Positions 11,435-22,229 of a stretch of DNA of 41,661 bases are shown in pieces (position 1 is the stretch's first letter; every line of letters starts with the position of its first letter). A model generated the notes under the pieces. The model did not search any database and was not told the DNA's origin. It saw only the letters and a program-made list of their open reading frames with translations. Position numbers and translations under genes: made by a program. This DNA is from Gnetum montanum (Eukaryota > Streptophyta > Gnetopsida > Gnetales > Gnetaceae). The stretch lies in NCBI GenBank assembly GCA_015680685.1, contig MNCI01013895.1:306741-348401 (forward strand), read 5' to 3'.

Positions 11435-11448
11435 GGCTCTTCTTCTTT

Positions 11449-11553
11449 TCCTCTTAATTCTGAGAGCTGTGATCAGAACTAAAGCTAGATGATTACCTGT
11501 ATCCTCCTAATCCTGAGATGCTGTGATCAGAACTAAAGCCAGAACTCGTGTTA
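11449..11553. repeat. 53-base tandem duplication upstream of the kinase
   Basis: Two copies, at 11449 and 11502, share 'tgtgatcagaactaaagc' and the preceding 'tcctctaat' block. The kinase frame can be read back through the first copy to an in-frame TAG in the second. The duplication may have separated the kinase from a lost upstream exon. Confidence 0.75.
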
Positions 11554-13848
11554 TCAGATTCGGACTCTGCTAGTCACTTGTTTTTCCAAAAAATGAAACT
11601 CTGCTAGTCACTTTTTCTTTCTAAAAAATGAAAATGTTAAAATGATTGGAAAAAAATTAAATTTTCACGCTTTGAGCCTGTAAAATATGCTGAAATTCTG
11701 ACCCGCTTCGTCAATAGCAAGTTACTCGAGCAACAACGGAAAAACTCAAGACTCTGCCAATCTGGCAACAATGGTCTCAGCACCACTCAATGGAATCAAA
11801 TTTATAACTTGAAGAAGTTTCAGAATAACAGTCTTACTAGTGGTAACACCTGATTTTCAACCAGATTTTTTTTTTCATTAGCCATGAGGGAATAAAAACG
11901 ACTGCAATGCAAACAAACAGCAGATTTTTAAACCACGCATGAGCTTTGGCTGTCATTGACGAATGGATGAAGAGAAATGTGATTTGCAGTGCCAGTCCTA
12001 ATACTCTTACTCGTTTGTGTGGCTGCCTGGTTCGGTCAATCAAAATATCAAAGGCAAGTGAGTTGCAATGGTAGCAATAAAAGTCTACAATCAACGAAAA
12101 TGTAAAACTCCCGATAAATTATTAACTAAATGGTCGGCTGAACCGCAGAAGGATCATGACTTGGAGGTATATTGCTAATCTTGGGGTTCCAGGAAGATGA
12201 ATTCATTGATTTTATTCTTCCAAAAACTTATTTTCTGTTTTTAAAGAAGAATTTGCCCGTTTTACCCTGAAGCAGGGGATAAATCAGAAACCTAAAACCT
12301 TTTTGAAAACTCATTTTATCCTTCTCAAGAATTTGATATTTTGAATTAGTAATTCGTTGATTTATTCCTTTGAAAACTGATTTTATTTTTGAAGAATCCA
12401 ATAAATCTGAATTCCAAAACTATTTATCTCATCCTCAAGAATTTCTAAATCTGAATTCCAACACAGTTTACGGTGAAAAATCATCCATAAGATATCTGAT
12501 CACATGAGCGGATGGAGTTTATCTCTGAGAAATTTGAGAATTTTTAAATTCAAAACCAGTGAAAGATCATCAGATAGAAAAACGAAATATCTGATATTTA
12601 CCGCAAGAAATTTAAATCTCTTTTGTGGCAGACTTTTGTAATTAAATTTTAATATTTATTTTGCACTTTTTTTCCCACGGCACTTTCATGATTAATTGTC
12701 CGAGATTATCGGTGATTTCTGGACGATGTTTACAGGTAGATTTCACGTAAGCATTCAATGACCGATCGCATTAATATTTGTTCAACGCTGCACATTTCCA
12801 GGAAACCACAGATGTTGCATTCACAAGTTATTGGTTTCAGTTTTCTTACGGAGAAAAAAATTTCACAAGATTTCGGTGGTTCCACAGCACTATGCTCCCC
12901 TTTTTATATTTCATACCCACACAAGCATGGGATTTGTAAACTAGATAGACTTTGCAATAAATGCATCATTGTCAAAGTCACCAAGCGTTTCACTCCTTTG
13001 TTAATAAATTTTATTGGTAGGCTCTGTTCAGTGGCCGCAGGCCTTTTTCTCACCTAATCCTAACTTGACACCACTAGAAAGTCTATTATTCTTAAGCTGA
13101 GCAAAATTTTATTCTTATGCTGCAGACTCTTTCTCACCGAATCCCACAGTAAATATTATCCTTTCTTAGGCTAAGTAGAAACCTCACCAGCAAGATTCGT
13201 TTCATGCCATAGGGTTGAGATAGGTTTTCCCTATGCATCAAAAAAATCTGATTCATGGAAGGTAGGAATCGAGGATTCGTGATTCTAAATGTGTTTGGGT
13301 ACATGTGCCTCAAGAAAAAGTGGGGACGGGTTGGACATGATAGAGAAAATTTAAATATATTAATTTTTTTAAAAAATTAAATCTCATATATCATAAAAAT
13401 ACATTGTAAAATATAAAACAAGTACAATGTAAATCCAAAATATTGTTAATCCTTAAAAATTGCAACAAGATTGCAATATCACCATTAAATTGAAGCAAGA
13501 AAATTTGCAAAGGTATGGAGGGCATTGAATCCATTTCCTTACTATGTGGCCAAACATATAATTGAAATCCTTTTGTTACTCAATCCAATATTTCCAAAAA
13601 TGAAATTAAACCTCAAGCTTCAACCAAATTTATAACAAATCAGGTCTGGTAATACTTTTGTTCAACGAACTTAACTACCGTAGGCACAGCCCAGACCTAC
13701 AATGATGGAAAATCTTTTAGACGCTGGAAAATCGGCACTAGTCATGATGAAAGGGAAAGTAAAAACAGAGCACCATGAGCTTGCATATCGCCATTGTCCA
13801 TGTGCTGGTGGGCTTCGTTACTTTATAAGCAAACAGATTTCATCATGT
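11554..13848. other. Intergenic, no gene recognised
   Basis: ORFs of 85 and 99 codons (11837-12094 minus, 12758-13057 plus) show no family motif, and the surrounding base composition is uniform AT-rich. Two near-identical phrases ('aatttctaaatctgaattcca' type) occur at about 12300-12470, suggesting an old local duplication. No LRR-coding sequence is seen. Confidence 0.4.
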
Positions 13849-13970
13849 TCATGATTCATGACCCATGACGATGACCCTGTTTTGTTTTTTATTCCCTGTT
13901 TTGTTTTTTCTTTTTTCAGCAGAGATATGAGAAAAAGAGTAAAAACCAGCAATGAACAACAAAATGTGAA

Positions 13971-14081
13971 TCATGGCGGAACCTTTGACGCTCCCAAAGC
14001 CAGGCCAATCCATGCAAACGCCCCGGCCAAAACTTGCTTTCCGTATGACCCATACTTGCCCCTTCGGCCTTGGGTTACCAT
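13971..14081 (-). CDS. Candidate 36-residue small membrane protein
   Basis: I do not recognise this protein. A minus-strand frame starts ACTATGG at 14081 and ends TGA at 13971. It encodes a Gly/Arg/Lys-rich head (GRRGKYGSYGK) followed by a hydrophobic stretch (VLAGAFAWIGLALGAS) and the end KVPP. The frame lies in a clearly GC-richer island (about 13960-14095) within AT-rich DNA, and its codons avoid the C-to-T decay seen around it. An in-frame TAA lies just upstream in an AT-rich leader. Overlapping frames are open on both strands, so the coding strand is not certain. A single-pass organelle or ER protein would fit, by inference only. Confidence 0.35.
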   Translation of the reverse strand: MVTQGRRGKYGSYGKQVLAGAFAWIGLALGASKVPP

Positions 14082-14181
14082 AGTAGCCCTTTCGTGATTT
14101 CTGTGTTTGTTTATTTATTCGTACCCCTTTGTTTTCTGTGGTCCGTCTCATGCCCATGAATCTTGATTGCATGCTTGCCAC

Positions 14182-15500
14182 TTAACAATGAAATGAAATT
14201 TTTGGTATGATTCGGAACAGGAACAGGAGAAGATATGTAAGATTTTAATGCAAAACATTGTAAGAATTAAAAAAACGCAATAACAATACGAGGCGAGACC
14301 AGGCGACCATTTCAATGTGTATGTACAAATCCAGACAAAATTTCATTGAAAATTATGAAATATGTACCCATTGCGAATTTAATGCGCTTCTGTACGTGCT
14401 CTTGAATGGAACGCGAACAGTTCGTCAAAATTTATCCAGAATCGTGAATCTCCAACGCATAGGTTTGTCCTGTAACTCCAGAATGACATGACATGCAAAG
14501 CCATATCATGAGCTTGTTACCACAAAACTCCACAATAATGACAGGACATGCAAAGCCCGAACGATCACACCGTTGAGATAACATTAGAGTTTTTGAGTCT
14601 CAACATTTACTTCATAATCCATGTCATTAAAATAATATTTAAAACATGAGTAAACATACAAATAGAAGGAAATATTTCATTGTTTTTTGAATTGAGATCA
14701 TTTTGAAAAAAAAAAAACTCTCTTTTATTGCATTGAGTGAAAACCTTTTGCATTAACAATCATATTATTACATTCAACTTTACATTTCAGATTTTGCTTT
14801 TAACTCATAATTTTCAACCTTAGCAATAACCTATGATAAAATGATTCAAAAAGTGTCTATGCTATTTAGAGCCACCATAATGTTTGTGTAAAGACTGTAT
14901 TGTATCCTATGCCATCCCAGTGAAGGGATTTTGCCTAAAACATGGTTTATTTTCCTTTGCAAAATTATTCTCTTTGTTCTTCTCCATGCAAGTCATTTCA
15001 ACAAGTAAAACTACTCTTTTTTCAAAATTAATATTTCCTAGTTGCATGGTATGAATTTTGGAGTTTTAGTACATTCCTTAACCTTCTAAATCTACCAGAC
15101 AATAGAAATACACATGGTAAGAGTTTTGAATACATCATTATGAAGATAACAAAGTATTTTTTGTAACATGTGAAACAAATCAATTTAATTTGCAACTATG
15201 ATAGTCCATCTCTATTTAATGTGCTCCAATGCAAGACATTACAAAAAAATGTGGTATTTATATTCAATGCTATTCGTATTGCTACCATTATCTATGGCCA
15301 TGCATATTCAATGTACCAAAGTCCTACACCCCAATAACAATGTCTGCTAGAGGAAGTTTTGAATATTTGTGGTCAACCCAGTTAAAAACTAAGTATTGTA
15401 GTTAATTTCTTATTATTAAAGAGAGAAAGTAGGTTGATCCACTTTTTATGTCGTTCTAGTGCCATCCCAACATCTTAACTAGAAGAAACATGGGCCTATG
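14182..15500. other. Intergenic, no gene recognised
   Basis: AT-rich DNA with no protein-like frame. A short duplicated phrase ('acaggacatgcaaagcc'/'gacatgacatgcaaagcc') occurs at 14480-14560. Confidence 0.5.
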
Positions 15501-15520
15501 AGCATCGCATTGGTTTGTTT

Positions 15521-15702
15521 CTATGTACCCTTATTCTTTGAAGTAGCAACCCACCATGAATATTTAAATACAGAACTAGAGTTGAAAGAAGCTTAACAAG
15601 GAAAAACCTATCTATGTGCCCTTAGTCTTTAAAGTAGCAACCTAACATGAATATTTAAATATAGAACTAGAGTTGAAAGAAGCTTAACAAGGAATTTGAA
15701 TA
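15521..15702. repeat. 91-base tandem duplication
   Basis: Copies start at 15521 and 15612 and share 'gaatatttaaatayagaactagagttgaaagaagcttaac'-type sequence with few changes. A more diverged relative at about 15943-16050 shares 'acataaatatttt', 'aataaattgcat' and 'ttggttggttgccctt', so an older, longer repeat of about 330 bases preceded this. Confidence 0.75.
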
Positions 15703-16049
15703 AATTACATTATTTATTAGCATGCATAGCTTTTGGTTGCTTGCCCTTTACATGATCTATGGTCGGTGACCTGTAATCTCTGTTGAATTTAAAAATCAAA
15801 TGAAGATGCAATTACATACATTCTTGAAACATTTTAAGAGACTCAAAATTTTCAAAAAGTAGGTAGGAATTGGGCTACCAACCCATTGTCAATTTGCTTT
15901 AAAAAAAAGGACGGAGAGATTTGAATCTACAATTGAGATTTGCTTAAAAAGAAGCAGCCCAACATAAATATTTTAAAAGGAACCTCAATAAATTGCATGG
16001 TTGGCTGGCACGCACTACTCTTGGTTGGTTGCCCTTAGCATAATCAACA

Positions 16050-17026
16050 GGGTGCAACTTGAAACTTCTCCTGAATTTAAGAAATGATGGCAGCATTGGA
16101 TTCTTCAAATTCTACTTTAAAACATGAAGACTATGGGATGCAGCACAGGAAGCCTCTCAAGTATTTTGACGTTACAATGTAAACAGGGATAGAGGCATGC
16201 ATTCTAGAAAGTCTTCATGTCACATGTCAATGTTGTGCAAGATGCAATTTCACACTGAAAACTAATAGATGCATGTCTTCGTCTCGTTTCTGCATCATTA
16301 TCCATGGTCTTTGTTATGCATTACCCATCATAAATATTTTTCACAAACATATTCCTAAATCATTATATATACCAAAAATTTTGTTAAATGATGAGTGTAA
16401 TTAAATTGAAATATCAATTCTAATATTTGTTGATACAACCCTTTATATCTTTTAATCTAAAAAGCATTATTATTGATATAATAGTTCAAAAAGGTGAATG
16501 TAAAATTTATCATAGAATTATGTTTAGTTGTAAACCACCAATATAAATTTATTATTGATTTAGTTAATTTGAAGATAATATAACTTTATTGATACAACTA
16601 TTGGTACATGACTAAAAAAAGGGATGGTAATTAACTATTTTGCTATATTAAAGTATATACTTAGATCTTGCTAATTAAATAAATAAGATTTAAAAGTTTT
16701 TAGTTATTTAAGGTTTCTTAATTAAGTGCATATATTCAAAATCAAACAATAACATGATTTTGAATTAGATCCTTGAAATATATTTGGAACTTTTATTATT
16801 GAGTTGTGTTGTTATTAGAGCTCTCATTCTTTGTTATTCATTCATACCTATGCACTACAAGTAGAATAACCAAGAAAATATAGTTTTTGAGAAAACCCAA
16901 AAATATAAATTTCTAAATACAAGAAAAATAATTTTGTTAACAAAACAATTCAAGAAAAAGATTATATAGGGGATAGTGGCTACAAAAATATTCTCTAGGG
17001 ATATTAATGTACAAATGACAAAGTAC
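16050..17026. other. Very AT-rich intergenic DNA
   Basis: No coding or RNA gene is seen. Long runs of A/T with short palindromes are typical of decayed transposon or intergenic plant DNA. Confidence 0.45.
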
Positions 17027-17550
17027 ATTAGTAAAAATGTTAATAACAGATTTTATAGCATAGCCTCTAAATCCATGAGTCAAAACTTATGATTCTACAA
17101 TCATTTACAAAAAGGTTACTAAGAATCTTCTTAGATAATGGATGTAAATTGAAAATTATTAATGTTTCAAATTCTTAATTGAAGTCTTCTAAATGCTTAA
17201 TTTCCATATAGTTTTTTTTAGTTGATGCATTGATATTATTTTACTATCAATTTAATATTAACTCAATAGTTGGTCTTGACATATGTTATCTCCTTGAAAT
17301 GTTATAAATATCCTATTGTTGAAGTAAGATTAAATTCCAAACCCTATATAGGACCATTACAAGTAATTGTGAGGTTCAAAGATTGTGTGTGACTTTGGAT
17401 GTATTAGTAAAAATGTTAATAAAGGATTTAATGACGTAGCCTTTGAATCCATGAGTCAAAACTTATGATTCTATGATCATTTACAAAAAGGCTTACCAGT
17501 AACCTTTTCACACAATGCATGTAAATTGAAAATTGTTAATGTTTTATATT
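17027..17550. repeat. Direct repeat, ~150 bases, 376 apart
   Basis: Blocks starting at 17027 and 17403 share 'attagtaaaaatgttaata', 'aatccatgagtcaaaactta', 'atcatttacaaaaagg' and 'atgtaaattgaaaatt'. The second block ends at the N at 17552. Divergence is roughly one base in ten, so this is an old duplication. No frame in it looks coding. Confidence 0.75.
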
Positions 17551-17949
17551 CNAAATTCTTCTAATAATGCGTAAGATGAGACACATAGCATTCACTTAAA
17601 AATGCATGAACTTAGGTAAAATGTATGCCATGTGGTACGGCAGAATAGAAGAGATTTACCACCACGTGTGAATGCAATGTCCATTGAAACTCACCCATCA
17701 GAACTATGCATAACTCCATCAACTTCCTTTTAACTAACACAGTTGACGGCAATTAGTAGAAATAGATGGTTAACGTTGGTTTCTCCTACAGGGCCGCTAT
17801 GATCAGGGGGTTAGTAAGAAACAGTAGAGAAGACAACAGGGGGTTAGTAAGAAACAACAATCTCTGGAATTGGCAACAGGGTCTGGTTGCCAACCTTTCT
17901 TTTGAAACACGTAGCGGCTGGCAGCGCATGTCCATCAACACCCGCTATT

Positions 17950-18153
17950 TTATTTTTTTCTTCTATTTTCTCTGGCCACATGCAACCCATCTTTTAGTCT
18001 CTTGTTGCTGCGAGCGGCGCGGTGCACGTCTAACTGCCACACACCTGTAGACGGTGGCCTTTTCTCTGGATGTTGGGGTAACAACAGACGCCTGTAGCGA
18101 GTCCACAGGATGATCATGAATAACATGATGGACACACCGACAGCTACAACCAC
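17950..18153 (-). CDS. Uncertain small ORF with a membrane segment in a GC-richer island
   Basis: I do not recognise it. On the minus strand the frame encodes a hydrophobic stretch (VAVGVSIMLFMIILW) followed by a basic region (RYRR, then Arg/Lys-rich to the end), the order expected of a single-pass protein with the N terminus outside. The frame continues upstream of the first Met through GVV to a TGA. Base composition rises at about 17780-18150, with many CpGs. A second small minus-strand ORF (18354-18563) also has a short hydrophobic run and might be an upstream exon, but no splice sites clearly link them. Confidence 0.2.
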   Translation of the reverse strand: MVVAVGVSIMLFMIILWTRYRRLLLPQHPEKRPPSTGVWQLDVHRAARSNKRLKDGLHVARENRRKK

Positions 18154-18569
18154 ACCCTCATCTCAGTGACATACAACAATATCAAAAAAAATTGGCATTT
18201 TCAATTACAGATATTTAATATTTTCAACATTTCCAAACATGTTACCGGTACCTTGTGCCGTTATATCATTTTATACACTAATTTTGAATTTCTTTTAAAT
18301 GCTTAAACTTTCATTATTTTATAATTCGAAGCAGTAGCATGGTTTTCGGGCTCTCAGATCCTCAAATCCTTAGATATTGACATATTGCATTCTTCAACTT
18401 GTAAGTCGTTTTCAATTGAGAAACTCTCTATGGTTCCCGTTGCATTGTTCTGCTTCATTGCATTGCCCTGATAAGTATAGTTTTGTTGTCTACATTTGCA
18501 GCACAGTAGTAACACTGCTAAAGATGTTTCATCCTCAGTGACAACATCATTGCCATTGGCCAATATTTA

Positions 18570-19159
18570 GTTTATGCTTACGTGCAATCTGCTTGTTAAA
18601 ATTCGGTAATTGCGTCTACCACGATGTGCCATTTTCTGATGTACTTAAAATTATTTATGTATCTAAATTCCAAATAGTCATTGCTTTAGAGTGGCGTTGT
18701 GTGTGACGAAATCAATGTCTCTATTGTACCGAAGAAATGAGTTTTAACTTGTTAGTCACAACAATCTTTTAAAATTTGTAGTCAACCCAAAGTCAGACAA
18801 GCAATTTAAGACAAACTTTCACCATTATGATTTCTCCATAAAATGCACAGGACATATTGTTTAAGCTATGAGGAATTGAATTTTTATAGTAGAATCTTGA
18901 AGCTCGATGTTACAGACATATGAAAGGTTGTGCATCTTTACTACCATTTATTAACAAAATTTTATTTTCATTAATATTGTTATACATATGGTTAAGAATA
19001 TTTCATTAGTGGACTTCATTATTATTATTATTATTTTCACATAGCCCTTTCCAGTTGAGACTATTCCTGGGTTTCGTACCCATACAGAGGTGCCCTAGGT
19101 GATAGTCTCCTAAAACGAGTTTTCATAGGTGTTCGCGTGTCCAAAATTTACGCATCAAC
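18570..19159. other. AT-rich DNA, possible 5' LTR of element C; (ATT)n run at 19018-19036
   Basis: No gene is seen. If the primer site near 19163 is real, the sequence before it should be the LTR of element C, ending 'cgcatcaaca'. I cannot find a second copy in the window to confirm this. Confidence 0.25.
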
Positions 19160-19162
19160 ACC

Positions 19163-19184
19163 TTTTTGGCACTAGAAGGAGAGC
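19163..19184 (+). promoter_or_regulatory. Possible primer binding site of element C
   Basis: TGGCACTAGAAGGAGAGC begins with the TGG expected for pairing to a tRNA 3' CCA end and follows a CA-ending sequence by a few bases. This is the position where a plus-strand element's leader should begin, some 600 bases before gag. I cannot name the tRNA with confidence. Confidence 0.3.
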
Positions 19185-19381
19185 AGTTTCTCAACCTTTT
19201 CTTTATTTTAGTTTTATTGTTCTATTTTAGTTTTATTTTCAAATCTCCAAATTTATATTCTAGCAATCATTGTTTTAATTTACTTTCCTGAAATTTAATT
19301 GAGGTGATTTAAATTATTTTACTTTTAATTTACTTTTCTGAAATTTTGTAATTTCAATTTTTCTTTAAAAAAATAATAAAA

Positions 19382-19789
19382 NNNNNNNNNNNNNNNNNNN
19401 NNNNNNNNNNNNNNNNNNNNNNNNNNNNNNNNNNNNNNNNNNNNNNNNNNNNNNNNNNNNNNNNNNNNNNNNNNNNNNNNNNNNNNNNNNNNNNNNNNNN
19501 NNNNNNNNNNNNNNNNNNNNNNNNNNNNNNNNNNNNNNNNNNNNNNNNNNNNNNNNNNNNNNNNNNNNNNNNNNNNNNNNNNNNNNNNNNNNNNNNNNNN
19601 NNNNNNNNNNNNNNNNNNNNNNNNNNNNNNNNNNNNNNNNNNNNNNNNNNNNNNNNNNNNNNNNNNNNNNNNNNNNNNNNNNNNNNNNNNNNNNNNNNNN
19701 NNNNNNNNNNNNNNNNNNNNNNNNNNNNNNNNNNNNNNNNNNNNNNNNNNNNNNNNNNNNNNNNNNNNNNNNNNNNNNNNNNNNNNNNN
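19382..19789. other. Assembly gap, 408 Ns
   Basis: The run hides the start of the element C gag. Protein-like frames extended through it are artefacts. Confidence 1.
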
Positions 19790-20757
19790 CATCAAGCAAC
19801 TTTACCAGCCTAAGAAAGCTACCTGGGGAAAATGTTAGGGATTATAACCTTAGATTCCTTCATCAACTTGCCTATGTGCCAAATGAGATGCGACCACAAC
19901 CAGATGGTATCCTCTACTTCTATCTCTCTACTATCGATCCATTCTTCGCTTATGCTATCAAATCTGACCCCAACATAATAGAAATACGGGGTGCAATGTC
20001 AAAAGCTGTGGAATTAGAGCAAATAACCCTTATGAACAACATCCGAACCCAATTTGGGATGATGAGTGTTAGTAACCCTATGCAATCAAACCCACTCCTA
20101 CCAACTTTTCAAACATCTAATGTTATGCCTCAAGCTGTTTCTCCCTTTCAACCAACTCAACCTTTAAGTAATTACTCTCAAGGCCCCATGTCCTCTTCAT
20201 TCTTACTAGCCAACACTGGTTTGAATGATGACCAATCAAAAGCCTTGATTCAATCCATTATAAACCCAAACAGGACATCAAATTCTGTTGAACCACCAAC
20301 CCAAACTCAAAATTAGATGACTCAAATACTCACTTCACTACAAAAACTATCCAATTAAGTAGTTGAGCTAAAGAGGAACAATAACAAAGGTCCTATACAA
20401 CTAAAAAAATCAAGTGCATTAATCAACGATGATTATTATCGTCTTTATAATACGAGGCAACATTCTAAAAAGACTTGTCCTCAATTCCTAGCATTGTATG
20501 GTGACAATACCCAAGGGCAACAAAATGGAAAAACCCCTATCATGGTCCTTAATGTACCTCATGAGATAGAAAATGAAGAGGTTTCCTTATTAGAACAAGC
20601 TATGGTAGGCGACCCTAACCCACACAACACTCGCCACCACAAAATTAGTGACATTATGAATGCTACACAACAACAAACTAGGAACAATTCCTATACACCT
20701 CCAAACAGAAGAGTTCCTAGTCAAAACAATGCAAACAACCAATTCGGGTCATCCTAA
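19790..20757 (+). pseudogene. gag: Element C gag, decayed
   Basis: Retrotransposon capsid-type protein that would package element RNA. A frame from the gap edge continues through 19876-20316, a TAG, and on to 20757 with a second in-frame stop (TAA at about 20356). It holds a helical segment rich in polar residues (GAMSKAVELEQITLMNNIR), a long Gln/Asn/Pro/Ser linker, and a degenerate zinc-knuckle-like region YYRLYNTRQHSKKTCPQF (about 20434-20487) in which expected Cys residues are lost. The protein is unlike the gag of elements A and B, so C is a different family. The N-terminal part is hidden in the gap. Confidence 0.7.
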
Positions 20758-20921
20758 GTAATTGCCCCACAATGACCAAACCCCCCTTCTATACTTAGAA
20801 GAGTTCCATCTCAACAAAAGCCAAAGATGAACATAAGAATTATGATTTGGTTGAGGACTTAAAAAGAGTTAAAGCCAACATTTTGATGTATGACCTCCTA
20901 CACTTTAACGAAATGAAATAA

Positions 20922-21440
20922 GTGATTCGGGATATGGTTTATATACTTGTAGCCCAAAGAGAAAAATCCCCAATTCCTGAAAGGCAAGTTCACTTTGCAG
21001 AAAGTCCTAACACATTATCAGTACAAAACGTGAATAACTCCATGTCTAGCAAAAAGGACCATCCCCATTTCCTAACCACTTTGATTATTTTAGGAAAAAA
21101 TGTCCATAACCGTTTAATGGATTCTAGTTCAACTGTTAGTGTTATGCCTCTTGACATTTGTAATGCCTTAGGAGCACAAATGATACCACAAACTAAAAGT
21201 ATGATTCAACTTGATGGATCTAACATACTTGTGGTAGGGTTATTAAAAGGAGAAAAGGTACAACTTAAGCAATACCCTACATTTACATGTTATACAGATA
21301 TCCTAGTTGTTGACATGACACCCACATATGGTGTGCTCTTATCTAGAACTTTTTGAGCTAAGTTTGGGGGCTTCTTTAGGTCGAATTTCTCGGAATTATT
21401 GATCCCAATTAACAGAAAATCAAATACATGACTATACCCT
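20922..21440 (+). pseudogene. Element C retroviral-type aspartic protease, decayed
   Basis: The protease would cut the Gag-Pol polyprotein. After a linker, the frame shows NRLMDSSSTVSVMPLDICNA, the active-site flap region of this family; the catalytic triad Asp-Ser-Gly is Asp-Ser-Ser, so activity should be lost. It is followed by IQLDGSN and PTYGVLLSR, a motif typical of Tat/Athila-like plant elements. A TGA interrupts the frame after LLSRTF at 21354, and related sequence (AKFGGFF) continues beyond it to about 21440. Downstream is a pre-RT linker, but RT itself is missing. Confidence 0.75.
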
Positions 21441-21472
21441 GAGAACCCTTCTACAAACAAGTAGTAACAACC

Positions 21473-21877
21473 TTGGATCAACAAAATCAATCTTTGGAAG
21501 ATCGAAACGCTAATCTTTATGTTGGGGTTATTGAGGTTGAGTGCAGTGAACATGTTGAAAATGACTATGTGAGTGGAACTACAAAAAATTCTATCTCTTA
21601 TGTAGATCCCATCCAATCCTATCAAAGTTCTAGAGAAGGTGAAGAAAGCTATGGAGACACCCTGCCTTATCAACGACATGATGGATTTTTTCTAAGTGAT
21701 CCACCACCTTTAGGGGAAGAAAAAGATATAAATAAGACCCTACCTCTTAAAACATTTGAAGGTGTGCTAAATTTTAACGACACATCCATGGAACATTCTC
21801 CTAGAAAAGCTATATCCGATGACCCACCAAGACTTAGACCTATCATTAAAACTTATATTAAAGCAAATCCTTTATAG
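21473..21877 (+). pseudogene. Element C pol linker after the protease
   Basis: An acidic, Ser/Pro-rich frame of 134 codons without a recognised domain (GVIEVECSEHV, SDPPPLGEEKD). It lies where plant Tat/Athila elements have a spacer between protease and reverse transcriptase, in the same strand as the protease. The reverse-strand ORF (21290-21679) is a shadow. Confidence 0.5.
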
Positions 21878-21899
21878 AAAATGATCAAGCAAGATAAGT

Positions 21900-22023
21900 G
21901 TAGGTCTTGATTTTCATAATCTTAAGCATCAACACATTGTCAGGAGATGGTTTGATAAAAAATATGCAGCTAAAAATTTTCAAGTAGGTGATCTATTCCT
22001 TAAGAGAGATAGAGTGTCTAGTC
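21900..22023 (+). pseudogene. Element C integrase C-terminal remnant
   Basis: The frame reads KHQHIVRRWFDKKYAAKNF followed by QVGDLFLKRDRV. The RWFDKK..(F)xVGDLxLK pattern is the end of plant Ty3/gypsy integrases. It follows the protease-RT linker by only about 50 bases, so RT, RNase H and the integrase core have been deleted. At about 22023 it changes into minus-strand element A. Confidence 0.65.
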
Positions 22024-22213
22024 AAACTATGATCACAATCTCCTCTACTAATCCCAAAGGGATAGTAATTGATTGATCTACTAATTTTAGATGGATGTTG
22101 CTCTTCTTGATAGTTGGTAGCTTCCAGGCCTTGTTCATGTCATGGGAAATGAGATTAACTCTAAAACTAGAGTCAAGAAGAGCCTTACATGGCTCATGTC
22201 CAATGACCTGCAA
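22024..22213 (-). pseudogene. Element A aspartic protease, 5' part, truncated
   Basis: On the minus strand: CKALLDSSFRVNLISHDM, then LVDQSITIPLGLVEE. The same protein is seen in element B at 32763-33222 (LVNQSITVPLGLVED). The active-site Asp-Ser-Gly is Asp-Ser-Ser. Similarity to B stops at about 22024, where element A is broken off, so RT, integrase and the 3' LTR of A are absent. Confidence 0.65.
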
Positions 22214-22229
22214 GTAAATGAGTGGACTT

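Noticed and set aside
11837-12094. 85-codon minus-strand ORF as a missing kinase exon
   Set aside because: No Leu-rich repeats or other ectodomain features, and no splice sites linking it to the kinase.
13858-14097. 79-codon plus-strand ORF with a Pro-rich end
   Set aside because: It overlaps the minus-strand candidate. Its first half is a low-complexity Phe/Ser run from T-rich DNA, and no secreted-peptide motif is recognised.
19325-19799. Protein frames of about 150 codons over the gap
   Set aside because: They consist almost wholly of unknown residues from the run of Ns.
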